Source of the DNA: JANQHO01 sp965218075 | Lineage (GTDB): Bacteria > Bacteroidota > Bacteroidia > Flavobacteriales > Schleiferiaceae | Reading direction: 5' to 3' | Assembly: GCA_965218075.1 (NCBI GenBank) | Contig: CBDCJZ010000003.1 | Location: 186,001 to 250,000, forward strand | Length of the DNA: 64,000 bases | Shown here: piece after piece, positions 30,797 to 39,666 of the stretch | Position numbering within the stretch: position 1 is the first letter of the stretch | Layout of the letters: each line of letters begins with the position of its first letter | Translations under genes and position numbers: made by a program | The notes under the pieces: generated by a model | Told to the model about the DNA's origin: nothing | Databases searched by the model: none | Seen by the model: the letters and a program-made list of their open reading frames with translations, nothing else

Positions 30797-33700
30797 ATGA
30801 CATTATTTCAAAACTCAGTACTCAATAAATACTTAAAGCAACAAGATAGCGATGTTGTTGCTAAAGCTTATAAGAAGTTTGCGAAATACTTTCAGAATCC
30901 TACAATTCAGCAGAATATAAGAGAGCGAAAAGAAGAGCAATTTCAAGAGGGGTTCCTCATTGAGTTATTTGTAAATGTATTGGGCTATACATTGGCTCCG
31001 AATCCTAAGTTCAATTTAACTACTGAACTTAAAAACGAAAAAGGAGCAAAGAAAGCCGATGGTGCAATTTTAAAAGATGGCAATGCTTTAGGAGTTATCG
31101 AACTGAAAAGCACTAAAACCAAGGATTTAGAAAAAGTACGACAACAAGCATTCGATTACAAAGCCAACCAAACAGAGTGTGTGTATGTAATTATTTCCAA
31201 CTTTGAGAAAGTAAGGTTTTACATAAACAATGCGGTTGATTTTGAAGAATTCGATTTGTTTACGATTAACCAAGAGCGTTTCGAGTTGTTGTATTTGTGT
31301 TTGGCTAAAGACAATTTGCTTGGTAATGTTCCGCTTAAAATAAAGGAAGCTTCCATACAGGAAGAAGAGAAGATTACCAAGAAGTTTTATGCCGATTACT
31401 CGTTGTTTAAACGTGAGCTGTTTCGTGACTTAGTAAAACTCAATATGAAAAACGAAGTTTTTCGTACTGAATTAAACTTAAACAATGAAGACACAGAGAG
31501 AGCGAACAAAAACATTAAACACAACCTTTTTAAGAAATCGCAAAAAATGATTGATCGTTTTCTGTTCATCTTTTTTGCAGAAGATAGAGGCTTGTTACCT
31601 CCAAATTCCACTTTAAAGATATTGAAACAATGGGATAAGTTGAAAGATTTAGATGCTTATGCTCCCTTGTACGGTCGATACAAGTTGTATTTTAATTATT
31701 TAGATACGGGAAGAAAAGGCACAGATAAAAGTGCTGAAATATTTGCCTACAATGGCGGTTTGTTTAAACCCAATGCGGTTTTAGATAGTTTACTGATTAG
31801 TGATGATTTACTCTTTAAACACACCAAAGATCTTTCGCATTACGATTTTGAAAGCCAGGTAGATGTAAATATACTCGGACACATTTTTGAAAATTCGTTA
31901 AATGAAATTGAAAGTGTAAATGCCGAAATTGAGGGAACGGATTTTGACAAGCAGAAAACCAAACGAAAGAAGGATGGTGTTTTTTATACGCCTAAATACA
32001 TTACCAAATACATAGTTGATAATACCGTTGGAAAGCTTTGTAACGAAAAGAAAACTGAACTCAACATAATAGAGGAGGAGTTTCATCCAAAGCGCCAAAA
32101 AGAAACCAAAAAGAAGTTGTTGGCTTCTTTAGAAACGTATAGAGAATGGTTGTTACAATTAACCATACTTGACCCTGCTTGTGGTTCTGGTGCTTTCTTA
32201 AACCAAGCCTTAGATTTCCTGATAAAAGAACATCAATACTTGGATGAATTACAAATCAATTTGTTAGGAGGTAGTTTTGTGTTTCCAAACATTGAGAATA
32301 CGGTATTAGAAAACAATATTTTTGGTGTTGACCTAAACGAAGAATCGGTAGAAATTGCCAAGCTCTCATTATGGCTGCGCACTGCTCAGCCAAGAAGAAA
32401 ACTAAATGATTTAAGCAGCAACATTAAATGTGGAAACTCATTAATTGATAGCAAAACCATCGCTGGAGATAAAGCCTTTAAATGGGAAGAAGAATTTCCA
32501 GAAATATTTTCCAAAGATGGTTTTGATGTAGTGATTGGGAATCCACCTTATGTTAAGAGGCAAAATCTGAGTGATGAAAATCAAATTTTATTCTTAGAAA
32601 AAAAATATAAGAGTGCTACATATAATTTTGATTTGTACTTACTTTTCATAGAAAAAGGTTCTCAGTTAATTAAGAAAACTGGTTTAGTTTCTTATATCAA
32701 TCCTTCAAAGTTTACAAGTACAAAGACAGGAGAAGGTTTACGAGATTATTTAGATTCAAACTGTCACATAATTACCTATATCTATTTCAAAGAATATCAA
32801 GTTTTTGCAGATGCTACAACTTATTGTTGCATTTTCATATTGAATAATAACCCCAAAGCAAATACACAGTATTATGAATTGAATGAAAATTCTCCTCAAG
32901 AAATAGATTCTTTTACCAAATATGAGATTGAAATAAAAGATACTGCAAGTGGATTGGGTTGGCAATTTAAACCTTCAATTGAAATCAAGGGCAGAGAACA
33001 ACTGAAAGATTTTGTACAGACATTTACAGGAATTGAATCAGGAGCTGATAATTTATATATTCTTGAAAAAGAAGATCCTACTATTGAAAGTTTCAAACCT
33101 TATCTTGATAAGATTGTTTTTCCTGTAATTAAAGGAAAAAATGTTTACCGATATTATTTTGAAGATTCTCCTTACTATGGAATCGTTCCATACACAGAAG
33201 ACAAACAATTATTAGATGCGGAGTTTATTGAAAAGAACTACCCTGATGTTTGGAAATATTTAAGTAAGCATAGAGAAACTTTAGAGGGTAGGGAAAAAGG
33301 AAAAATGAATACTCCAAATTGGTATGGATATGTTTACCCTAAAAACTTATATAAATACTCAAATAAAAGATTAATATGGACGGACATTTCAATAAAACCG
33401 CAATTCGTAATTGACGAGACCCAAAGTTGGCACGTAAGAACGGTTTGCAGTTTGGAATTAAGTGAAAATGGAATCAATGAAGGTTTAAGTCTAAAGTTTC
33501 TTCTAAGTATCTTAAACTCAAATCTTTTCTTCTATTTTATTAAAAATAACAGTAATACAGTTAGAGGTGGGTATTTGAGATACAGACCTCAATATGTAAA
33601 AGAGTTTCCTTTGCCAGATGTGTTAAATGATAAACTTATTGAGAAACTTGAATGTACAGTTTCGAGTGTTAGTGAAACTACTAAGGAGTTTATTTTACGT

Positions 33701-34009
33701 AAAACTAATTTTCAAAAATACTTGTTATCACAATTTAAGTTGGAAACTATAAGTAAAAAACTCCAAAACTGGCACGAATTAGAGTTTGGAGAATTTATTA
33801 CAGAACTCAATAAATCCATAAAAACGGCAGGAGGGGAGAAGCTCTCCAAAATGGATGAAATGGAGTGGATGGAAGTTTTTGAAACAAAAAAGGCAGAAGC
33901 CCAAACCCTAAAAACTGAAATTGATAAAACAGATACAGAGATTGATGCAATGGTTTATGAGTTGTATGGTTTGAGTGAGGAGGAAATTAAAATTGTAGAG
34001 GGGAGTTAA
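30797..34009 (+). CDS. Type IIG (Eco57I-like) restriction-modification enzyme
   Basis: A single 1070-residue chain combines cutting and methylation. The N-terminal PD-(D/E)xK nuclease has D88 and E102-L-K104. A helical linker follows. The adenine-N6 methyltransferase has motif I D-P-A-C-G-S-G-A-F near 457 and catalytic motif IV N-P-P-Y near 580. The C-terminal third resembles TaqI-type target recognition (region near 900 with R-G-G-Y-L-R-Y-R-P-Q-Y-V). Host DNA is methylated on one or both strands and unmethylated phage DNA is cut at a distance. The target sequence cannot be read from the protein. It follows the XRE gene without a gap and is followed two bases later by the coiled-coil/TIR gene, forming one operon. 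All key motifs are intact. Confidence 0.88.
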   Translation: MTLFQNSVLNKYLKQQDSDVVAKAYKKFAKYFQNPTIQQNIRERKEEQFQEGFLIELFVNVLGYTLAPNPKFNLTTELKNEKGAKKADGAILKDGNALGVIELKSTKTKDLEKVRQQAFDYKANQTECVYVIISNFEKVRFYINNAVDFEEFDLFTINQERFELLYLCLAKDNLLGNVPLKIKEASIQEEEKITKKFYADYSLFKRELFRDLVKLNMKNEVFRTELNLNNEDTERANKNIKHNLFKKSQKMIDRFLFIFFAEDRGLLPPNSTLKILKQWDKLKDLDAYAPLYGRYKLYFNYLDTGRKGTDKSAEIFAYNGGLFKPNAVLDSLLISDDLLFKHTKDLSHYDFESQVDVNILGHIFENSLNEIESVNAEIEGTDFDKQKTKRKKDGVFYTPKYITKYIVDNTVGKLCNEKKTELNIIEEEFHPKRQKETKKKLLASLETYREWLLQLTILDPACGSGAFLNQALDFLIKEHQYLDELQINLLGGSFVFPNIENTVLENNIFGVDLNEESVEIAKLSLWLRTAQPRRKLNDLSSNIKCGNSLIDSKTIAGDKAFKWEEEFPEIFSKDGFDVVIGNPPYVKRQNLSDENQILFLEKKYKSATYNFDLYLLFIEKGSQLIKKTGLVSYINPSKFTSTKTGEGLRDYLDSNCHIITYIYFKEYQVFADATTYCCIFILNNNPKANTQYYELNENSPQEIDSFTKYEIEIKDTASGLGWQFKPSIEIKGREQLKDFVQTFTGIESGADNLYILEKEDPTIESFKPYLDKIVFPVIKGKNVYRYYFEDSPYYGIVPYTEDKQLLDAEFIEKNYPDVWKYLSKHRETLEGREKGKMNTPNWYGYVYPKNLYKYSNKRLIWTDISIKPQFVIDETQSWHVRTVCSLELSENGINEGLSLKFLLSILNSNLFFYFIKNNSNTVRGGYLRYRPQYVKEFPLPDVLNDKLIEKLECTVSSVSETTKEFILRKTNFQKYLLSQFKLETISKKLQNWHELEFGEFITELNKSIKTAGGEKLSKMDEMEWMEVFETKKAEAQTLKTEIDKTDTEIDAMVYELYGLSEEEIKIVEGS

Positions 34010-34011
34010 TT

Positions 34012-34107
34012 ATGAGTATTCAATTTTCACAAGATAATATAGCAAGAGTTGATAAAGAAATTGCACGATTAGAAAAGCAATATGCAGATGAAACTAAAAA
34101 GAGCTAG
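34012..34107 (+). pseudogene. Detached N-terminus of the coiled-coil/TIR protein (frameshift)
   Basis: A 31-codon frame starts two bases after the restriction gene and ends at TAG 34105-34107. Its charged helical sequence continues naturally in the next frame (N-S-E-K-I-N-R-A-E-K) into the TIR gene if one T is restored, reading AGC-TTA-GGC where AGC-TAG-GC now stands. It is therefore most likely the original start of the 34155 gene, cut off by a one-base deletion or a sequencing error. Confidence 0.65.
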
Positions 34108-34154
34108 GCAATTCAGAGAAAATTAATCGAGCTGAAAAAACAATCAATAAGAAT

Positions 34155-34886
34155 ATGAGTTTAACTCAGTTACAATCAAAAAACGATCAAATAATTAGAT
34201 ATGAGAGTGATATAGCTAAAAATGTTGAAAAGAAAGCTGATTTTTCTAAGAAGATAGCGGATAAAAGAGTTCAAAGAATACGGTATCAGCAACAACTTGA
34301 TAGAGAAATAAAAACAGATCAAAATCGTCAAGATCAAGTTGAAAAAAGAAGAAAGCAAGAGGAGTTAAAACATCACCAACAGATAACATCTGAGTTACAA
34401 AAACAAAAGCAAATCACAACTGAATTAAATGAACGTCCGTCTAATTTTGTTCAAAAAAAATATGATTTTTTCATTTCACACGCAACTGAGGATAAAAGTT
34501 TTGTAAGAACACTTGCTGAAAAATTAAAAAGTCTTGGATTAAAAATATGGTATGATGAATTTGAACTTAAAATTGGAGATAGTTTAAGGCAAAAAATAGA
34601 TGAAGGATTAATTAGTTCCAAATATGGAATAGTTGTATTGTCTAATTCATTCTTAAGTAAAAATGGCTGGAATAAATATGAACTTAATGGACTTGTCTCT
34701 AAAGAAATGAATGGAGTTAAGGTCACTTTACCAATATGGCACAAGGTAACAAAAGATCAAGTTTTATCTTATAGTCCCTCTCTTGCTGATAAATTTGCAC
34801 TTAATACCTCATCGACGAAGATTAATGAAATAGCTGATGAAGTAAGGCAATGGCACGAAAGAAACGCGGGCAAGCGAGGGTTGTGA
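34155..34886 (+). CDS. Coiled-coil TIR-domain protein, probable NADase effector
   Basis: Residues 1-95 form a long charged coiled coil rich in K, E, Q and R. Residues about 100-230 form a TIR domain: Y-D-F-F-I-S-H-A-T-E-D-K, then W-Y-D-E-F, then G-I-V-V-L-S, then W-N-K-Y-E-L with the conserved glutamate expected for NAD+ hydrolysis. It sits at the end of the XRE/type IIG operon, so a plausible job is a second layer of defence: NAD+ depletion when restriction fails or when something is sensed through the coiled coil. That role is inference. The true start was probably 34012, with the frame lost at 34105. If the present ATG at 34155 is used, a shortened but still complete TIR protein could be made. 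Confidence 0.75.
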   Translation: MSLTQLQSKNDQIIRYESDIAKNVEKKADFSKKIADKRVQRIRYQQQLDREIKTDQNRQDQVEKRRKQEELKHHQQITSELQKQKQITTELNERPSNFVQKKYDFFISHATEDKSFVRTLAEKLKSLGLKIWYDEFELKIGDSLRQKIDEGLISSKYGIVVLSNSFLSKNGWNKYELNGLVSKEMNGVKVTLPIWHKVTKDQVLSYSPSLADKFALNTSSTKINEIADEVRQWHERNAGKRGL

Positions 34887-35031
34887 ATGGACAAATGCTT
34901 AGTAATACATTAAAGGCGTTTATCGCTTTTCGATGAAATCGGAATTACTTTAATAGTACTACTTGCATTTGTACAGAGCGCGTTGAAGCATATTTCTTTC
35001 TTGATTTTTTGGTTCGTTTTGCATCAAGGCA

Positions 35032-35162
35032 ATAGGACAAAATGATATACCTTTATTTTGAATAACGAAATTTAAAAAGCGTTGGCTAGCGAATTCTATT
35101 TACTTTTTAGGATCTAAACGACTAAACATCTAATATAAAACTCTCATATTATTTTGTCCTAT
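35032..35162. repeat. Imperfect 16-bp inverted repeats around a 131-bp gene-free segment
   Basis: ATAGGACAAAATGATA at 35032-35047 is the reverse complement of TATTATTTTGTCCTAT at 35147-35162 with one mismatch. No target-site duplication is evident. It may be a short MITE-like element at the right edge of the defence cassette or an operator pair before der. The remainder of 34887-35201 shows no gene. Confidence 0.35.
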
Positions 35163-35201
35163 AATTATTATTATGTTAAATAAAAACTCATTTATTCATT
35201 T

Positions 35202-36509
35202 ATGTCTAGTATTATAGCTATTGTAGGTCGTCCCAATGTTGGGAAGTCCACCCTTTTCAATCGTTTAACCCAAAGACGAAAAGCTATTGTTGATTCAGTA
35301 GCTGGGGTTACTCGTGACAGGATTTACGGGAAATCAGAATGGACAGGCAAAAAATTTTCCGTTATTGATACCGGTGGTTATATCACAGGTTCTAGTAATG
35401 TCTTTGAAATCGAGATACGTAAACAGGTAGAAATTGCAATAAGAGAAGCTAATCCTATTCTATTTGTGGTCGACGTAGAAACAGGTATCATCGATATGGA
35501 TAAACAAGTGGCCAATTTTTTGCGCAAGACGAACAAAGAGGTAATGATAGTGGCCAATAAAGTCGATAATGCCCTGCGTCAGACTATGGGAGCTGAATTT
35601 TATAGCCTCGGTTTGGGAAAGGTATATAATATATCGGCGGTTAATGGATCTGGAACAGGAGAATTGCTGGATGATTTAGTGAAGAAACTTCCAAAAGAGA
35701 ATGAACGGAATGAGAAAAAGCAACTGCCGAGAATAGCTGTGATAGGCCGTCCTAATGTTGGAAAATCATCTCTAATTAATGCTCTTATAGGTAAAGAAAG
35801 AAATTTAGTTACCAATATCTCCGGAACTACTCGGGATGCAATTGACACGCATTATAAACTCTTTGGTAAAGAATTCTTACTGATTGATACAGCGGGTTTG
35901 CGAAAAAAGTCCAAAGTGCATGAAAATCTGGAGTTTTATTCTGTAATGCGCTCGGTAAGAGCTATAGAGAACTCTGACATATGTATTCTTCTAATTGATG
36001 CTGAGAGAGGTATGGAATCTCAGGACCAGGCAATTTTTCACCTAGCTGAAAAAAATCGCAAAGGAATCGTAGTATTAGTTAATAAATGGGATTTAATTGA
36101 AAAAGACGCTTATACCGCAAATAATTTCAGGAAGCATATTCTTCAGAAACTGTCTCCTTTTACAGACATACCTGTGATTTTTATTTCGGCTTTACATAAG
36201 CAACATATTTTTCAGGCCATTGAAGAAGCCATAAAAGTGTATGAAAGATGCGTTAGCCGTATTCCCACCAATAAGCTGAATGATTTGATGCTCCCAATCA
36301 TTGAAGAAAATCCACCGCCATCCAATAAAGGGAAACACATCAAAATTAAGTTTTGCACTCAGTTGCCAACTCATATCACGGCATTTGCCTTTTTTGCTAA
36401 TTTGCCGCAATACGTTAAAGATCCTTATAAGAGGTTTCTTGAAAATAAGCTAAGAGAAAACTTTGATTTAAGAGGAGTATCTATTCAAATCTACCTGCGA
36501 AAAAAGTGA
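35202..36509 (+). CDS. der: Ribosome-assembly GTPase Der (EngA)
   Basis: Two GTPase domains stand in tandem, which is diagnostic for Der. The first has G-R-P-N-V-G-K-S at residues 8-15 and a D-T-G-G switch; the second has G-R-P-N-V-G-K-S near 180, D-T-A-G, and N-K-W-D. A C-terminal KH-like domain follows (about 350-435). Der assists 50S subunit maturation and is essential in most bacteria. The 435-residue length is typical. Its stop lies two bases from the stop of the convergent gldA gene, so the two transcription units meet tail to tail. Confidence 0.95.
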   Translation: MSSIIAIVGRPNVGKSTLFNRLTQRRKAIVDSVAGVTRDRIYGKSEWTGKKFSVIDTGGYITGSSNVFEIEIRKQVEIAIREANPILFVVDVETGIIDMDKQVANFLRKTNKEVMIVANKVDNALRQTMGAEFYSLGLGKVYNISAVNGSGTGELLDDLVKKLPKENERNEKKQLPRIAVIGRPNVGKSSLINALIGKERNLVTNISGTTRDAIDTHYKLFGKEFLLIDTAGLRKKSKVHENLEFYSVMRSVRAIENSDICILLIDAERGMESQDQAIFHLAEKNRKGIVVLVNKWDLIEKDAYTANNFRKHILQKLSPFTDIPVIFISALHKQHIFQAIEEAIKVYERCVSRIPTNKLNDLMLPIIEENPPPSNKGKHIKIKFCTQLPTHITAFAFFANLPQYVKDPYKRFLENKLRENFDLRGVSIQIYLRKK

Positions 36510-36511
36510 TT

Positions 36512-37411
36512 CTAATTTTGCGTTAAGCTATGAAAAATGTTTTCAAGGCTCTGTTCTTCCTGCCGCATTTCCAATACGTTCATCTTTTGCTCTACTGCAT
36601 ATCGAAATAGCTCATTTCGAACGTCTATGCCGGGCTCAGAAAATACGCGAATTCGCTTATCGGTAATTTTTTCCAATCGTTTTACACCTTGCACCCCTTT
36701 AAAGCTATTTAGAGTAAAAGGCTTATCAAATTCTATTAGGAATGCTTTTTCTTTACTGGTGCTCTTGAGTTCAGCAATAGGTCTGTCGGCAACTATCGAT
36801 CCTTTATTAATAATAATAACCCTATTACACAATATCTCTACCTCTTGCATAATGTGAGTGGAAAGCATTACGGTCTTTTTTTGGCCTATTTCCCGTATTA
36901 AATCCCGTATTTCCACCAATTGATTAGGGTCTAATCCGGTGGTGGGTTCATCCAGTATCAATACTTTTGGGTCATGAAGCAAAGCTGCCGCTAGTCCAGC
37001 TCTTTGACGATAACCTTTGGAAAGATGTCCCAGTTTTTTATGGCTTTCAGGAATGAGCCCTACTCTATCGATCATTTCATTAACTCGGCTTTTAGGTACT
37101 TTGTGAACGTCAGCTATAAAAGATAGGTATTCTTTAGCATACATATCCAGGTAAAGAGGGTTGTGTTCCGGTAAGTAGCCAACTCTTTTACGAATTTCAA
37201 TAGAATGTTCCTCAACATCCAACCCGTAAACCTTTGCCTTACCTGAATTTTGAGGAATATAACAAGTCAGTATTTTCATCATGGTTGACTTACCTGCCCC
37301 GTTAGGCCCCAAGAAACCGGCTATCTCTCCCCTGCAGATGGAGAAGCTTACCCCATTAAGTGCTTTTTGATTTCCGTACTGTTTGGTTATATCTTGGACT
37401 TCTATTGACAT
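36512..37411 (-). CDS. gldA: ABC transporter ATPase, GldA type (gliding motility)
   Basis: Walker A is G-P-N-G-A-G-K-S (35-42), the ABC signature L-S-K-G-Y-R-Q-R (130-137), Walker B V-L-I-L-D-E-P (150-156). The 299-residue length and the C-terminal extension after the nucleotide-binding domain match GldA of gliding Bacteroidota, the ATPase that pairs with membrane proteins GldF and GldG. No gldF or gldG lies adjacent here, so they would be encoded elsewhere. A general multidrug or Na+ export ATPase is the alternative. Together with the T9SS tails in this window it supports a gliding or formerly gliding lineage. Confidence 0.8.
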   Translation of the reverse strand: MSIEVQDITKQYGNQKALNGVSFSICRGEIAGFLGPNGAGKSTMMKILTCYIPQNSGKAKVYGLDVEEHSIEIRKRVGYLPEHNPLYLDMYAKEYLSFIADVHKVPKSRVNEMIDRVGLIPESHKKLGHLSKGYRQRAGLAAALLHDPKVLILDEPTTGLDPNQLVEIRDLIREIGQKKTVMLSTHIMQEVEILCNRVIIINKGSIVADRPIAELKSTSKEKAFLIEFDKPFTLNSFKGVQGVKRLEKITDKRIRVFSEPGIDVRNELFRYAVEQKMNVLEMRQEEQSLENIFHSLTQN

Positions 37412-37702
37412 ATTGACTATATAGGCTAGGATACGAATGTATATGTTTTACTCTATCGATTAAACCAGGCTTATAGAGATTGAACAAGTTTTAAATTACC
37501 TAGTTTTGATACTGTAGTGTGTTTATAATATGGTTATAAAATCTATCAATAACTTAAAACTATGATTTGGAAAATAGTGCTCATGAGTGCAAAATACATA
37601 CTAGCCTAATAAACTTGGCTTCTACACATTATGCCATAGTTGTAAAAGTCTTGTTTCGGGTAACAAAGATGATAATAGTCATAGAAAAGACACATACGTT
37701 TG

Positions 37703-38158
37703 ATGAGAGCATTTTTACAAAGAGTATCGAAAGCTGAAGTAAGTATAAATGACGAAAGCTATTCCAAAATTCAACATGGTCTTTTAGTTTTACTGGCAGT
37801 TGGGAATTCTGACAACCGAGAAGATATTGACTGGCTGGTTAAGAAAATATTGAATATGAGGATTTTTGATGATGAGAAAGGAAAAATGAATTTATCCTTA
37901 AAAAACGTGGAATATGAAATTCTAGTTGTCAGTCAATTTACTTTGTATGCGTTTATAAAAAAAAGTAATAGGCCAAGTTTTCAGAGAGCAGCAGTCCCTC
38001 GAGAGGCTGTCAAGCTATATGATGCTTTTGTAGAGACCCTATGTACACATGTGCCGGGCAAAGTTAAGACAGGAAAGTTTGCTGCCAATATGCAGATTTC
38101 TCTTGTAAATGATGGTCCTGTTACTTTGCTTCTCGATTCCCGTAAAAAAGATTTGTAA
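37703..38158 (+). CDS. dtd: D-aminoacyl-tRNA deacylase
   Basis: The 151-residue product has the two DTD signatures: S-Q-F-T-L-Y-A in the middle and N-D-G-P-V-T near the C-terminus, the Gly-cisPro motif that reads the chiral centre. It hydrolyses D-aminoacyl-tRNA (and Gly-tRNA-Ala) so that D-residues are not incorporated. ATG at 37703 gives the canonical start M-R-A-F-L-Q-R-V; an overlapping upstream TTG at 37700 only adds one residue. The gene is divergent from gldA with a 291-bp gap that shows no other gene. Confidence 0.93.
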   Translation: MRAFLQRVSKAEVSINDESYSKIQHGLLVLLAVGNSDNREDIDWLVKKILNMRIFDDEKGKMNLSLKNVEYEILVVSQFTLYAFIKKSNRPSFQRAAVPREAVKLYDAFVETLCTHVPGKVKTGKFAANMQISLVNDGPVTLLLDSRKKDL

Positions 38159-38327
38159 TCTCTGCAATTATTTAAAGCGACGATAAATAAAGAAGAGAAT
38201 TATATACTTGACGTTCTATCGATAATGGCTCTATACATATCGAAGCAAACTCTACTCTGCATACTGACGAACACTAAGCTCCTATGCTGGATTAAAGAAA
38301 CGTCTATTATTAAACTATTAGCTGGTT

Positions 38328-38746
38328 TTAAATAGCTGCTATACACTTCAGATCAATAGCAATAGGGGTAGGCAAAGCAGTGATAGCTATAGTGGTACGG
38401 CAAGGCTTGGGATCAACGTTCTTAAAATAATCAGCGTAAATTTGATTAAAGATGAGGAAGTCACGTTTCATGTCTACTAGAAAAACCTGTATATCTATTA
38501 GCTTTTCCCAACTACTCCCATATTCATCGAGAATGGCTTTCACGTTAGCAAAAACTGAATGTACTTGGGCTTCAAAATCGAAGGTTTTGAAATTTCCATT
38601 ATGATCTAATTTTAAGCCAGTAACCGCTGAATCATGAATGTCACTTCCCACTATACGCGGACCTACACCACTTAAAAATAGAAGATTACCTATCTCGTCT
38701 CGCGAACCAAAGAATACGAGCCAACGGGTTTAGGTGCTTTGCTCAT
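38328..38746 (-). pseudogene. RidA/YjgF-family deaminase, frameshifted near the N-terminus
   Basis: RidA proteins hydrolyse reactive enamine/imine intermediates. The body (107 residues from 38651 down) contains the family features, including the conserved arginine in C-R-T-T and a C-terminal I-D-L-K-C-I-A strand. The natural start is ATG at 38744-38746, giving M-S-K-A-P-K-P-V-G-S-Y-S, the classic RidA N-terminus. One T is missing in the run at about 38709-38713, which moves the next segment (F-G-S-R-D-E-I-G-N-L-L-F-L-S-G) into another frame. Either the gene was recently inactivated or there is a homopolymer sequencing error. The family is often close to 2-aminomuconate deaminase, so the exact substrate is not assigned. 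Confidence 0.7.
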
Positions 38747-38915
38747 AATAAAAGGTTTTATGGCAAAGGTAATGAGAAAGGTGATGAAGATTTAAGTGAA
38801 TTCAAAGATGAAACTATTGAAACCCATCTTCTGAAAGATAAGATATACGACAGTAGTTTAACGCTTGTTTTAATTTTGCTTAAATTGTACAGTTTAATAA
38901 AAGGAAGATAAATCC

Positions 38916-39338
38916 ATGACTGGCATCGAAAAAGTTGTAAAGCATCTGGAAATGACTCAAGCAGTTATTAACCGTCTCGGAAGCAACAGTTTCCAGTTAA
39001 AAGGCTGGAGCATGACAATCATCGTTGTAGCAACAGTTTTAATCGCTAAACCCGATTTACCAAGTCCATATTTTATCCTTGTGTCTCTTATTCCCATCTT
39101 CGGGTTTTGGGGTTTAGATGGATACTTCCTCTGGCAGGAAAGACTATTCCGGGAAATCTACAAGGAAATCAGCCAGCAAAATGACACTGATTTTAAAATG
39201 AATGTTGCTGAGCACAAAAATAAGCCGAAATGTAGTTGGGTATCTGCTACCTTTTCCATTACGCTTATTCCCTTTTACTTGATAGAGATAATCCTGACTT
39301 TTGTTGTATTTATGCTTATAGGGTGTGTACGGGGATAA
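38916..39338 (+). CDS. Small membrane protein, probable partner of a TIR-like gene
   Basis: The 140-residue protein has an N-terminal helix (V-I-N-R-L-G-S-N-S-F-Q-L-K-G-W), two hydrophobic segments at about 32-70, a short charged stretch containing W-Q-E-R-L-F-R, and a hydrophobic segment at about 108-137. I recall this family as a frequent neighbour of TIR-like (DUF1863/MTH538) genes in presumed defence pairs. The next frame, three bases downstream, is the beginning of exactly such a protein, which supports the recollection. It may be a membrane effector or anchor. The partner is cut off here, so the pair is probably non-functional. No enzymatic motif is visible. Confidence 0.6.
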   Translation: MTGIEKVVKHLEMTQAVINRLGSNSFQLKGWSMTIIVVATVLIAKPDLPSPYFILVSLIPIFGFWGLDGYFLWQERLFREIYKEISQQNDTDFKMNVAEHKNKPKCSWVSATFSITLIPFYLIEIILTFVVFMLIGCVRG

Positions 39339-39340
39339 AG

Positions 39341-39418
39341 ATGCGGCGCGTATTTTTCAGTTTTGGTTGGGACGATGTTTGGCGCGTTAATCAAGTCCGA
39401 CACAGTGTTGTGAATTGA
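39341..39418 (+). pseudogene. TIR-like (DUF1863/MTH538) protein, truncated at a CRISPR-like repeat
   Basis: Only 25 codons are left. They read M-R-R-V-F-F-S-F, then D-D-V-W-R-V-N-Q-V-R, which matches the typical first strand and helix of the TIR-like DUF1863 family. Similarity ends where the 46-bp repeat at 39407 begins, and the frame stops inside the repeat. The gene starts right after the membrane-protein gene, so the two formed an operon before the break. Function is lost. Confidence 0.6.
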
Positions 39419-39452
39419 TTTCAAATTGTATCTTTATGTGAGGAATCACAGC
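39407..39452 (+). CRISPR. Solitary type II-C-like CRISPR repeat, copy 1
   Basis: A 46-bp sequence beginning GTTGTGAATTGATTTCAAAT and ending GGAATCACAGC. Length, the GTTGTGA...TCACA(A/G)C ends and the internal TTTCAAATTGTATCTTT word match the 46-48-nt repeats of type II-C systems in Bacteroidota as I remember them. The second copy at 40680 agrees at 44 of 46 positions. There is no regular 30-nt spacer on either side. On the + strand it has the orientation expected for crRNA repeats. Confidence 0.6.
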
Positions 39453-39666
39453 CGCTTACATGAATGCCCTGTCCGCCGGAAACACCGAGACTAAAAGTGG
39501 CGATTTAAGTATAGACGTATGGCTAAGGCTAGAAAAGCGACTGTGGTTGCTCAAGAGATGGCAAGAAGCTGTTTTCTGTCTGGGAGCGATGAACGCTGTG
39601 AAAGGATCTTATGAATATCATTGAATCTGCTATTGCCAAATTGGAAACCGGAATTATCTAGATGCC

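Noticed and set aside
39460..39624. 54-codon frame after the first CRISPR-like repeat
   Set aside because: No family, no ribosome-binding context, and an unusual mix of residues; at best a fragment.
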